Source: JBCBSS01 sp039819065
GTDB lineage: Bacteria > Bacteroidota > Bacteroidia > Cytophagales > Cyclobacteriaceae
DNA: 17,635 bases
NCBI GenBank assembly: GCA_039819065.1
Contig: JBCBSS010000158.1
Location: forward strand, 1 to 17,635
Direction: 5' to 3'
The notes under the pieces were generated by a model, which saw only the letters and a list, made by a program, of their open reading frames with translations, made no database searches and was not told the DNA's origin. Made by a program: the position numbers and the translations under genes. Below, in pieces: positions 10,101-15,864 of this stretch (within the stretch, counting starts at the first letter, position 1; each line of letters starts with the position of its first letter).

Positions 10101-12153
10101 GCGTCGAGGTCTAACCGGACCTACTTTGGAAACCTTCGGTATCATTGATGATCTTACTTATGATTACACAGATACGGGTAATAGGCTACGCAGTGTAACA
10201 GATGTGGGTAGTCTGACAGAAGGGTTTAAAGATGGCAACAAGATCGGAGACGATTATACTTATGATGTCAATGGCAATATAACAGCCGATAAGAATAAAG
10301 GCATCGCCAACATTACTTATAACTTGCTCAATCTGCCTCAAGTGGTGACCAAAGATGACGGAGCCTCTATCAGGTACTACTACGATGCAGCCGGTATCAA
10401 GTTGACTCAAGAAGTTTACGATGCGTCCAATACATTGACCAAGCGTACTGACTACGTCGGCGAGTTGATCTACGAAAATGATACTCTTAAGATCATCCAG
10501 CATGAAGAGGGTCGTGTCTTGGCGGATCCGACACAGGACTTTGAGTACCAATACAATATCACTGACCATTTAGGTAACGTGCGGCTGACCTTCACTTCAG
10601 TACCGCAGACCACTGAGTACTTAGCTACCATGGAAAGCGAAAACAGTACAGAGGAAGGGGCATTATTCACCAACCTCATCAATACAAGGGTTACATTCCT
10701 CGGGGCAAGTCATTCTCCTAATGAAGTGAGTAGGCTCAATGCCAACCAACCTGTAGGTCCCGCAATAAGCTTGAAAGTGGGCGCTGGAGATACCCTTGAA
10801 ATAGAAACTTATGCTTACTATGAAGGAGGTAATGGCTACGGCAATACAATCAGTGCATCATCTATGATATCGGCTGTGGCTAGTGCCTTTGGCGGTATGA
10901 TAGGGGGCAGCGAAACGCAGCAAGCCATATTTGATGGTATCAGCCAGGCGCTATCCGGTGCCGGAGCATTAGCCGGTACCAATGATGACGAAGTACCAGC
11001 AGCTTATCTCAACTATTTACTCTTTGATGAGCATATGAACTTTGTAGATGCTGGATTTAGGAAAATGAGTGGAGCGGCAGAATTTAGCCAGGAACGTATT
11101 CGCTTTAATCCAATAGTGACGACCAAAGCTGGATTTGTTTATGTCTACGTCAGTAACGAAAGCCAGACCTTCAATTGGACTTATTTCGATGATCTTAAGG
11201 TTGTGCATAAAGCTTCTGCGGTGGTACAAGCTGATGATTATTACCCTTTTGGCTCAACTTTTAACTCTTATCAGCGAACGAATGGTACTGTTAATGATTT
11301 CCTATATAATGGCTTCGAGATACAGGATGAGCTGGACTTTGGACTTTATGATTACCTGGCCAGGTTCTATGATCCACTGCTCGGGCGTTTCGTGAACATT
11401 GATCCGGCCACTGATCTAATGAGAAGACATTCTCCTTACAGTTATGCCTTTAACAACCCGATTAGGTTTATAGATCCGGATGGAATGATGCCTCACGATA
11501 TGAGTAATCAAAAACCACCGTTTGCTCACACAATTGGTAGAGGGTCGAAGATTGCTAAGAACTCTTTTGGGATTAGTGGGATAGAACTCAACGGAGCTGG
11601 ACATTTTGGCAATCGAAGTTTTTTGAACTATAGTAATAACTTTTCAGTGAGTCAAACATCTTCCCTGAAGACAAAGCTATGGCATACAACACTGTTACGA
11701 GTAATGTTCACCTTGAAGGGGCAACCGAATTTAAGAGAGAGTATTTCTCAAACTTCAACAACTGTTAGTGGCAGTTTTAATGAAGACATGACATCGGTGG
11801 AAATCACGACCGTTACGGAAACCGTAACAGCGACCATGGAGTATTTCTCCGCAACAGGAGAGAATGAAATAACAAAAGAAGTAACAACTAGTGTTCAATC
11901 TTATGATATCAAGTTAAATGAAGAAACTGGCCTTTACGAGTTAATCTCCCCTCAAGGTGAGAAAAGTACAGATACTACGGTCAGCACTTTAGATAGATCG
12001 GAGATATCTCGTGAATTTGATATAGCAATAGAGGTGGCTGATGCCCTAAATAAAAAAGATGGAGCGACTATAATAAATAATACGTTCAAGGAAATAAACA
12101 AAGCGGGAGAGGAAATCACTAAGCAAGTGATTGAAAGTGCATCAGATAATTGA
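4177..12153 (+). CDS. Giant secreted Ig-repeat / DUF6443 / RHS-core protein
   Basis: A 2658-residue exported protein. In order: signal peptide (1-26, ending SYAQ); PKD-like domain (27-127) with a Gly-rich loop (49-73); one divergent Ig-like module (128-213); ten near-identical Ig-like modules (214-1148), each with a Cys pair (ICYN and GCG) and a central W-x-R/K-K-V-G-S-G-S-W; two further Ig-like domains (about 1149-1310); a DUF6443-type region from about 1329 (NYVRTYDAR, GLGLPVQTTAK); a long YD-repeat RHS shell (about 1480-2330); and the RHS-associated core (2353-2437: YYPFG, LYDYLARFYDPLLGRF, DPDGM). A 221-residue tail of unknown fold follows. The start lies 37 bases after the previous stop with no terminator between, so the two are one operon. 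RHS shells usually encapsulate a C-terminal effector, and the Ig stalk would hold it away from the cell. No type IX secretion C-terminal domain is seen. Whether the tail is toxic is unproven. Confidence 0.93.
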   Translation: MKDIKIFKGLVLCLFWLLASYQSYAQITGPSYVCPGQSNVQYSLNLPSGGIGPSPIGGLGGGGLGGPGGIGAGSYSWSLTGAMYLFPNNPNVTINFGSNWSGPLTLRVDYNDGSRTTTYTKTIYLYNPGTVSVNKTQVCYGGSVQLSHGGTTGFGFTWQKKVGSGPWTTATSAYPNPYTASNITGTTSFRIRQSNSCGSSYSNTVTVNAYSNLNPGSINGAKTICYNTSAGTLGNSASASGGSGSRKYQWQRKVGSGSWTNISGATSTSYGPGNLTATTDFRRRVTDNNGCGTKYTNTIKVTVRANLSAGSISGAKTICYNGSAGTLGNNTSASGGSGSYKYQWQKKVGSGSWTNVSGATATTYAPGNLTSTTDFRRKVTDNNGCGTKYTSSVRVTVRGNFSSGSINGAKTICYNASAGTLGNSASASGGSGNRTYQWQKKVGSGSWGNISGATSTSYSPGNLTTTTDFRRRVIDNSGCGTKYTNTVRVTVRANVNPGGITGTKTICYNASAGTLGNAYSPSGGTGSFTYLWQRKVGSGSWSDISGATSSTYAPGNLTTTTEFRRKVINSCGVKYTGGVRITVRSNLSAGSINGAKTVCYNASTGTLGNSASASGGSGSYAYRWQKKVGSGSWADISGATATTYSPGNLTSTTDFRRKVTDNNGCGTKYTSSVRVTVRGNFLAGSINGAKTVCYNASAGTLGNSASASGGSGNRTYQWQKKVGSGSWGNISGATSTNYSPGNLTATTDFRRRVIDNSGCGTKYTNNVRVTVRANLSAGGINGSKTICYNTSAGTLGNASSPTGGTGSFTYLWQRKVGSGSWSDISGATSSTYAPGNLTATTDFRRKVSNSCGVRYTSNVRVTVRSNLNAGGINGARTVCYNASAGTLGNSASALGGSGSYAYRWQKKVGSGSWTDISGATATTYLPGNLTSTTDFRRKVTDNNGCGVRYTGSVRITVRGNLTAGSINGSKSICYNASAGTLGNSSSPSGGSGSYAYQWQRRIGSGSWSTILGATSSSYSPGNLTSTTDFRRRVIDNNSCGDRYSNVVKVTVRATLNAGSINGTKTICYNASAGTLGNSASASGGSGSHAYQWQKKVGSGAWSKISGASSTSYSPGNLTASTSFRRRVVDNNGCGTNYTNTITVTVENPGAPTSVTNDYRFGSGVVNLSVSGGLGSYQWFTSSSATTPTHTGGSYAPSISTNKTYYVRRLSANNCLSNGFATATGYVYPYVEISPINDPLLTVGQRRTLQTVASYPAYQWKQDGVNISGANSATYTASVSGSYTVLVTLPNGRTDESDPVILTSLSNKPVADMGPSLDNNQPTDPTIGVVNYVRTYDARVATTNTSHFEINNFNKDRVSVSTQYIAGLGLPVQTTAKSASPVGKDIVQPIIYDQFARNEKEYLPYTTNSATNAVGFRNGALTEQYDFYRFPEADIAATGVPYIQKGFETSPLNRMLKEAAQGESWKMGSGHEIEMTSRTNSSTLDGNIILWTINSDGHLVKEGHYNDGNLIVMSVKNEHDVETIEYKDFIGNIILKRIKEEDDTWSETYYAYDDRNNLTCVLPPQLMAEIPTDFVWSNVNHRSLLQSWAFQYRYDDRQRIVKKTVPGMDGAVAMVYDHLDRIVLSQDPVQHENGEWLFTKYDELNRPILTGIYRSNDNRATLQAEVDDHYAGNDPMFEVRSTDVHGYSNESFPLVSNEEDYLTVTYYDSYELPFDFDQLTFTAVLGHSDYFYRTFGNEHRIEGQVVAGKIRNLIDGDWYRTMNFYDDRYRIIQTIAQNQQGGTDRLSSQYDFIGNLIRTLTEHSGLEQVSILKEFEYDHQNRLLQVSHQTNDQSKVIIAQYRYNELGEQVERNLHSGNQGQNFMQSVDYRYNIRGWMTHINDADLSSAEGDLFGMELYYNHGFEQLQFNGNIAGVKWKNVTQEESKAYGYLYDNLNRITLADYVEKNDLGHWSAGVGNYQLLMKGYDKNGNILGLQRRGLTGPTLETFGIIDDLTYDYTDTGNRLRSVTDVGSLTEGFKDGNKIGDDYTYDVNGNITADKNKGIANITYNLLNLPQVVTKDDGASIRYYYDAAGIKLTQEVYDASNTLTKRTDYVGELIYENDTLKIIQHEEGRVLADPTQDFEYQYNITDHLGNVRLTFTSVPQTTEYLATMESENSTEEGALFTNLINTRVTFLGASHSPNEVSRLNANQPVGPAISLKVGAGDTLEIETYAYYEGGNGYGNTISASSMISAVASAFGGMIGGSETQQAIFDGISQALSGAGALAGTNDDEVPAAYLNYLLFDEHMNFVDAGFRKMSGAAEFSQERIRFNPIVTTKAGFVYVYVSNESQTFNWTYFDDLKVVHKASAVVQADDYYPFGSTFNSYQRTNGTVNDFLYNGFEIQDELDFGLYDYLARFYDPLLGRFVNIDPATDLMRRHSPYSYAFNNPIRFIDPDGMMPHDMSNQKPPFAHTIGRGSKIAKNSFGISGIELNGAGHFGNRSFLNYSNNFSVSQTSSLKTKLWHTTLLRVMFTLKGQPNLRESISQTSTTVSGSFNEDMTSVEITTVTETVTATMEYFSATGENEITKEVTTSVQSYDIKLNEETGLYELISPQGEKSTDTTVSTLDRSEISREFDIAIEVADALNKKDGATIINNTFKEINKAGEEITKQVIESASDN
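4816..7620 (+). repeat. Ten tandem Ig-like coding modules
   Basis: Ten in-frame modules start at 4816, 5098, 5380, 5662, 5938, 6220, 6502, 6778, 7060 and 7342. Eight are 282 bases (94 residues); the modules at 5662 and 6502 are 276 bases (92 residues) because the second Cys loop is shorter (NSCG in place of DNNGCG). A last segment of about 279 bases ends the array. Each module carries KT-I/V-CYN, SAGTLGN, W-Q, VGSGSW, PGNLT, DFRR and CG. The two Cys probably form the Ig-type disulfide. A more distant relative of the module lies just before, from 4558 to 4815. Confidence 0.95.
5098..6777 (+). repeat. Higher-order repeat: two 840-base blocks of three modules
   Basis: Bases 5098-5937 and 5938-6777 are two copies of one three-module unit of exactly 840 bases (280 residues). 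Corresponding modules resemble each other more than their neighbours do: the first ones share ATATTY and TSTTDFRRKVTDNNGCG, the second ones GNRTYQWQKKVGSGSWGNI, the third ones GTGSFTYLWQRKVGSGSWSD. The module at 6778 starts a third copy of the first type, after which the pattern decays. Many differences are at third codon positions. This indicates block duplication by recombination, followed by selection on the protein. Confidence 0.85.
11488..12150 (+). other. Variable C-terminal tail of the RHS protein (unknown fold)
   Basis: This codes for residues 2438-2658, directly after the DPDGM motif that ends the RHS-associated core. In polymorphic RHS proteins this is where the exchangeable effector sits. 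The tail begins MPHDMSNQKPPFAHTIGRGS, then is rich in Thr, Ser and Glu with alternating polar and hydrophobic residues (TTVTETVTATMEYF), suggesting beta strands, and ends in a charged helical stretch (EINKAGEEITKQVIE). I see no HNH, ADP-ribosyltransferase, deaminase or peptidase motif. No small gene that could encode an immunity protein follows within the 234 bases before the peptide gene. Confidence 0.6.
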
Positions 12154-12162
12154 TCTGATGCA
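12138..12162 (+). other. Hairpin overlapping the stop codon of the giant RHS gene
   Basis: TGCATCAGAT (12138-12147) pairs perfectly with ATCTGATGCA (12153-12162) around a 5-base loop. The TGA stop (12151-12153) lies in the loop and at the first base of the 3' arm. No T-run follows, so it is not a classical terminator. It could stabilise the 3' end of the 11.5-kb operon transcript or slow ribosomes at the stop. Confidence 0.6.
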
Positions 12163-12235
12163 GTGCTAAAGGTAATGTTCATATAAACATACTTAACGGC
12201 ATTCAATATAATAGTGCTAATTGGAACAAGTAAAT

Positions 12236-12268
12236 AATGAAAGCTCTGTTTTTGTAAGGGCTTTCATT
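12236..12268 (+). terminator. Probable terminator of the RHS operon
   Basis: AATGAAAGC (12236-12244) pairs perfectly with GCTTTCATT (12260-12268) around a 15-base loop. The downstream T-run is poor (GCTTTACC), so strength is uncertain. It lies between the RHS stop and the regulatory element of the peptide gene, as expected for a unit boundary. Confidence 0.5.
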
Positions 12269-12288
12269 GCTTTACCTGCCCAAGCCCC

Positions 12289-12323
12289 GTTTACCTTTCT
12301 TTAAAAATCTTATAAGATTTTAA
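12289..12323 (+). promoter_or_regulatory. Conserved upstream element, copy 2 (peptide gene), with 18-bp palindrome
   Basis: This is the second copy of the 35-base block at 476-510 (28 of 35 identical). Here the core expands into a perfect 18-bp palindrome, AAAATCTTATAAGATTTT (12304-12321), about 75 bases before the ATG at 12388. A further short similarity (GCCC-AAGC) precedes both copies. The dyad symmetry favours a protein-binding operator, with a promoter role also possible. A weak -7-like AGATTTTG lies at 12345-12352. Confidence 0.62.
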
Positions 12324-12387
12324 GTACAGCACAATTAGTATATCAGATTTTGATTAAAGAACCTACTATTAACCTTAACCAACGAAC

Positions 12388-12657
12388 ATGTCAAAAAAGA
12401 AAATGAACTTAGATACCCTGGAGGTAAAAAGCTTCATCACCAGCTTGAGTGGTGAAAGGACGCATACAGTCAGAGGAGGCGAAAGTGGTATGGCCGAGTG
12501 TATGGCTGGAGAAACCGCAGCTGACGAACCAGGATGTCATCCCACTGGAGGGGGTATGCAAGGTCATACAATCCTTTTTTGTGCTAAATCAGGTGTAGAA
12601 GCTTGTGATTATTCGAACCCTTGCATAATCATCAATATACCACCCATTATTCCATGA
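12388..12657 (+). CDS. Pinensin-leader-like RiPP precursor candidate, Cys-rich, 89 aa
   Basis: An 89-residue peptide. Its N-terminus (MNLDTLEVKSFITSL, residues 6-20) resembles the leader of pinensin-family lanthipeptide precursors of Bacteroidota, in which a Leu-x-Val-x-Ser-Phe-Val/Ile-Thr-Ser-Leu motif is conserved (from memory, not searched). A Gly-Gly pair at 30-31 could mark the end of the leader. The remaining 58 residues hold five Cys (38, 50, 65, 73, 79), several Ser/Thr, a Gly/Met-rich middle and a hydrophobic Pro/Ile end (IIINIPPIIP). ATG 12388 gives a basic start (MSKKK); ATG 12403 is an alternative. No Shine-Dalgarno is present. The gene has its own upstream element and a strong terminator, so it is a single-gene unit. 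No lanthionine synthetase or transporter is in the window, so modification is unproven. It could instead be an unmodified secreted disulfide peptide or a substrate of the neighbouring CHAT protease. Confidence 0.75.
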   Translation: MSKKKMNLDTLEVKSFITSLSGERTHTVRGGESGMAECMAGETAADEPGCHPTGGGMQGHTILFCAKSGVEACDYSNPCIIINIPPIIP

Positions 12658-12712
12658 GATAGCTGAAAAGCGATCATTTTATATTCGTACCTAATTAACC
12701 TTAAATACAACC

Positions 12713-12750
12713 GCCATGCCGGCTAACTCAGCCGGTGTGGCATTTTCTTA
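12713..12750 (+). terminator. Strong terminator after the peptide gene
   Basis: GCCATGCCGGCT (12713-12724) pairs with AGCCGGTGTGGC (12730-12741) over 12 positions, two of them G-U wobbles, around a 5-base loop. ATTTTCTTA follows. It ends the peptide transcript 56 bases after the stop codon and separates it from the CHAT gene. Confidence 0.85.
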
Positions 12751-12768
12751 TTCTCGTGTCAAAGTGCT

Positions 12769-12787
12769 ACCATTGATCGACAATGGT
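12769..12787. repeat. Inverted repeat upstream of the first CHAT gene
   Basis: ACCATTG (12769-12775) and CAATGGT (12781-12787) are perfect inverted copies around a 5-base loop. It lies 28 bases after the terminator and 47 bases before the CHAT start, with no T-run. A protein-binding site or a leader hairpin is more likely than a terminator. Confidence 0.5.
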
Positions 12788-12796
12788 TCAAAGTGA

Positions 12797-12822
12797 ATAG
12801 ATTGAGTATCGTATTCAACCCG
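12797..12822 (+). promoter_or_regulatory. Shared CHAT-gene upstream element, copy 1
   Basis: ATAGATTG, 8 bases, then ATTCAACCCG. The same arrangement with the same 8-base gap occurs at 15865-15890. In both places TTCAAA lies 4-5 bases upstream and the ATG follows after 11-12 bases. It may be promoter, regulator-binding or translation-initiation sequence, or a remnant of the gene duplication. Confidence 0.5.
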
Positions 12823-12834
12823 AAGTTATAATTA

Positions 12835-15729
12835 ATGAGACTGATCTTATTGTTTTTATTGGCATGCCCTCTAATACTTAAAGGACAAGAGCACGATACC
12901 ATCAGGGCTGAAGCGATGTATAAAAAGGCCAACCTCCTAACCACTAAAGGGTACTACGATACTGCTATTGATCAATACCTTAAAGGTGCTGAGATTTGGC
13001 TGGCTCATGGCAACTGGGAAAGGCACCTTTGGGGGCATGTGGCCATTGTGAGTAATTATAATTCGGCCGGGAGGTTGGATAATGCAGATGGCAAGGCCCT
13101 CGAATTATTTCCTGCCATAGCTGATAAACTAGGTGAAAACAGTCAGTTGGAAAGCTTACTGCACCTTGAACATGGTATCACCTGCTATTATAGGAGCGAT
13201 TATGATTGTGCTATTGAAAGCTTTATTAAAACAGCAGAGATAAGAGAAATTAATTTAGGTAAGAACCATCCCAAAGTAGCCGAGGCTTATAACAACATCG
13301 GGATCATGTATGATGAGACATACAATCAAAATCAAGCCATTAGATACTATCAGCAGGCTTTAAGGATTTGGCAAGAGGATCCAGTCAGGCATAAGGCGAC
13401 AATTGGGGCGGTGTACAACAACTTGAGTATTGCTTATGGGTTGTTATCAGAATATCAAAAATCATTAGAAGCCGCCAGGGCATCTTTGAAAATCAAAAAA
13501 GACCTACATGGTATGCAAAGAGTGGAAACCGCATTTGCTTACACTGCTGTAGCGAATGCCCTTCAGAACCTGGAAGATTATGATGAAGCACTTTTAAATT
13601 ATGAGCGTGCATTAGATATTATCAATGTGGCAGAAGACCCCAAAAGTGGCGCCGTTGGACATACTAGCCTAAGCATGGCTTCACTTTATCTTATAAAAGA
13701 AGATTACGAAAAATGTAACGACCTGTATGATGTTACACTAAGATCTTTTGAAAGGACTTACGGAAGCAATAGTATCTGGGTAGCATTGACCTATAACGGA
13801 AAAGGGGACATGTACTACCAATCGGAGGACTATGAAAAAGCATTAGATGCGTTTCAAAAATCACTAACTATTAACATATCGGGCTTTAGTGATACTACTG
13901 ATACATTTCAAAATCCCGAAATCAAAAACTATCTCAGGGCGGAAGAAGTACTTGTATCCATGGAAGGTAAAGCTAAAATCTTCCGAGCATTGTATGATCA
14001 AACACATGACAATGCGTATTTAGAAGCCACTCGAGATATATATCTCCGCGTAGATGGATTTTTATCAGAGATAAGAAGCGAACGTACAGACGAACTGGAT
14101 AAACTGAGATTAGCTGAATCCTTTTATTCTGTTAGCCTGGGAGGTTTAGAATCATCACTGAAGTTGCTTGAGGTAAAAGGAACTGACAAGTATTTGAATG
14201 AAGCTTTCCATTTTATGGAAAGAAATAGAAGTAATATCCTGTCGTCAATTCTATTCAATAAAAACGCTGGATTGCCTGATGAACTTATTGACACTTACTT
14301 GAAAGAAGAAAAAGAGATTCGGGCCAACCTATCTAATTATAGGTCTATCCTCATATCCAATCCTGCCGATAGTGTGGTGAACGCTGTTAATGATAGCATC
14401 TTCGCTTGGGAAGAGCGCTACGAAAAACTTGTCCAGACTTTGCAAGCGCGATACCCTGATTATTACAATTTGAGATACAACATAGGCACATCTAGCATAC
14501 CCGATTTGCAAGATAAGCTTTCCGATGATCAGGCCTTCATAGAATACTTTGATGGTGACAGCACCGTTTATGCCCTTGTGGTCACCAGCGAAGCAAAACA
14601 GTTTTTCACTGTAAATAAGCCCGACGATTTTGAAAATCAGATTGAAGGTTTTAAGAAGTCAATTACACCTGATCCTAACAGCTGCTTCAAGCAAAGAGCC
14701 CATGAATTATATCAACTCGTTTTTCAACCATTGGCCGTCATGGTTAAAGACAAAAACAAACTACTAATTGTACCTGATGGAACACTTTGGGGGTTAAATT
14801 TTGATTTGCTCATGAGTGAACCCTCCACATCCGAAGATTATCGCCGGTTCCAGTATCTCATTAAAGACTACAATATCAGCTACGCTTATTCTGCAGGACT
14901 CTATTTACAAGAGTACAAAAGCCGACCTGACAATACCATTAATAATAAAGTGTTAGCCTTTTCATTTGGTGATGCTGACGGTGATGCTGAAGATCAGGCT
15001 TCGGGTGATAAACTGACACTTAGATCGATAAATGATACCAATGAAGACTTACCTGGCAGTCGTTATGAGATAGCAGCCATTTCTGAAGTCATGGAGGGGG
15101 ACTATTACTATGGGTCGGTTGCAAGTGAGGCTAATTTTAAAAACGAAGCCCCAAAGTATGGTATTTTACATTTGGCATTACACGGGGAGATCAACGATCA
15201 AGAACCAGACAACTCAAGGCTTTACTTTAATGCTTCTCAAGACTCTATCCAGGACAATTATTTACATGCCTTTGAACTTTATAACTTAGGTTTGAACGCT
15301 GAAATGGTGGTGCTGAGTGCATGCAATACCGGCGAGGGCAAGATCGTCAAAGGTGAAGGTATTATGAGCTTAGGAAGGGCCTTTACCTATGCGGGAGTAA
15401 GGAGTTTAGTAGTTACGCAATGGGAAGTGCCGGACCGCTACACTCCGGAAATTATTAAAGGCTTCTATGCTGGTCTGAATGAGGGACTTAGCAAGAATGA
15501 AGCTTTGCGTCAGGCTAAGCTGTCCTTTCTCGAAAATACAGACCCGACTACAGCCAACCCCTTTTATTGGGGCAGCTTTGTGCTTATTGGAGATAACAGC
15601 CCATTAGAAAATAGCAGAAGTCCCTGGCCGATTGTTATAGGTATACTGCTGCTGGCTGGATTGATTCTTTTCTTCCGTTTATGGTTCAATAAAAGAAGCT
15701 TTAAGGCCAGATTAGTCGATTCAATTTAA
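12835..15729 (+). CDS. Secreted TPR-CHAT caspase-like protease with C-terminal membrane anchor
   Basis: A 964-residue protein. A signal peptide (about 1-18, ending LKGQ) is followed by at least seven TPR-like repeats (about 25-345, e.g. AEAYNNIGIMYDETYNQNQAIRYY), a helical linker (about 370-555) and a CHAT domain (about 560-920). The catalytic dyad of this caspase-like family is visible: His783 in LHLALHGE and Cys830 in VVLSACNTGEGK, followed by GEGIMSLGRAFTYAGVRSLV and the W-x-V-x-D motif. A hydrophobic helix (about 931-952) and a short basic tail end the protein. This predicts a periplasm-facing protease anchored in the inner membrane, unlike the cytosolic TPR-CHAT proteins linked to CRISPR or gasdermins. 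TPRs usually bind the activating partner. Substrate unknown; the 89-residue peptide encoded just upstream is a candidate by position only. The gene follows a terminator, so it probably has its own promoter. Confidence 0.94.
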   Translation: MRLILLFLLACPLILKGQEHDTIRAEAMYKKANLLTTKGYYDTAIDQYLKGAEIWLAHGNWERHLWGHVAIVSNYNSAGRLDNADGKALELFPAIADKLGENSQLESLLHLEHGITCYYRSDYDCAIESFIKTAEIREINLGKNHPKVAEAYNNIGIMYDETYNQNQAIRYYQQALRIWQEDPVRHKATIGAVYNNLSIAYGLLSEYQKSLEAARASLKIKKDLHGMQRVETAFAYTAVANALQNLEDYDEALLNYERALDIINVAEDPKSGAVGHTSLSMASLYLIKEDYEKCNDLYDVTLRSFERTYGSNSIWVALTYNGKGDMYYQSEDYEKALDAFQKSLTINISGFSDTTDTFQNPEIKNYLRAEEVLVSMEGKAKIFRALYDQTHDNAYLEATRDIYLRVDGFLSEIRSERTDELDKLRLAESFYSVSLGGLESSLKLLEVKGTDKYLNEAFHFMERNRSNILSSILFNKNAGLPDELIDTYLKEEKEIRANLSNYRSILISNPADSVVNAVNDSIFAWEERYEKLVQTLQARYPDYYNLRYNIGTSSIPDLQDKLSDDQAFIEYFDGDSTVYALVVTSEAKQFFTVNKPDDFENQIEGFKKSITPDPNSCFKQRAHELYQLVFQPLAVMVKDKNKLLIVPDGTLWGLNFDLLMSEPSTSEDYRRFQYLIKDYNISYAYSAGLYLQEYKSRPDNTINNKVLAFSFGDADGDAEDQASGDKLTLRSINDTNEDLPGSRYEIAAISEVMEGDYYYGSVASEANFKNEAPKYGILHLALHGEINDQEPDNSRLYFNASQDSIQDNYLHAFELYNLGLNAEMVVLSACNTGEGKIVKGEGIMSLGRAFTYAGVRSLVVTQWEVPDRYTPEIIKGFYAGLNEGLSKNEALRQAKLSFLENTDPTTANPFYWGSFVLIGDNSPLENSRSPWPIVIGILLLAGLILFFRLWFNKRSFKARLVDSI

Positions 15730-15780
15730 GCTGAAACAAAGTTTAGCGTTCTTAAAATTCATGCTAAGCTAAGTGCGAGT

Positions 15781-15807
15781 TTTGCCATTGTTCGTTTGTG
15801 TGGCAAA
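15781..15807 (+). repeat. Inverted repeat after the first CHAT gene
   Basis: TTTGCCA (15781-15787) and TGGCAAA (15801-15807) form a perfect 7-bp stem around a 13-base loop. It is the first of two hairpins between the CHAT genes. No T-run follows directly. Confidence 0.5.
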
Positions 15808-15808
15808 T

Positions 15809-15840
15809 CCAGCTATTTCAAAAGCTGGCTTTTGAAATAG
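15809..15840 (+). terminator. Overlapping hairpins between the CHAT genes, probable terminator
   Basis: Two alternative stems share bases here. CTATTTCAAAAG (15813-15824) pairs perfectly with CTTTTGAAATAG (15829-15840) around a 4-base loop CTGG. Alternatively CCAGCT (15809-15814) pairs with AGCTGG (15823-15828) and is followed by CTTTTG. The two cannot coexist. The 12-bp stem should be more stable by length, although it is A/T-rich. A T-containing stretch (TACTCTTCATTG) follows. A terminator or attenuator for the first CHAT gene is likely. Confidence 0.65.
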
Positions 15841-15864
15841 TACTCTTCATTGTTTCAAAAAACC

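Noticed and set aside
8275..10569. Minus-strand open frames of 103-127 residues within the RHS shell
   Set aside because: They lie fully inside a strong + strand coding frame and show no recognisable domain or codon pattern of their own.
12154..12387. Search for an immunity gene behind the RHS tail
   Set aside because: No frame of useful length exists on either strand outside the shadow of the RHS gene. The stretch holds hairpins and the regulatory element only.
12716..12799. Possible 27-residue micro-ORF (ATG at 12716)
   Set aside because: Its start and first codons are the arm of the strong terminator hairpin at 12713-12741. The product has no recognisable feature.
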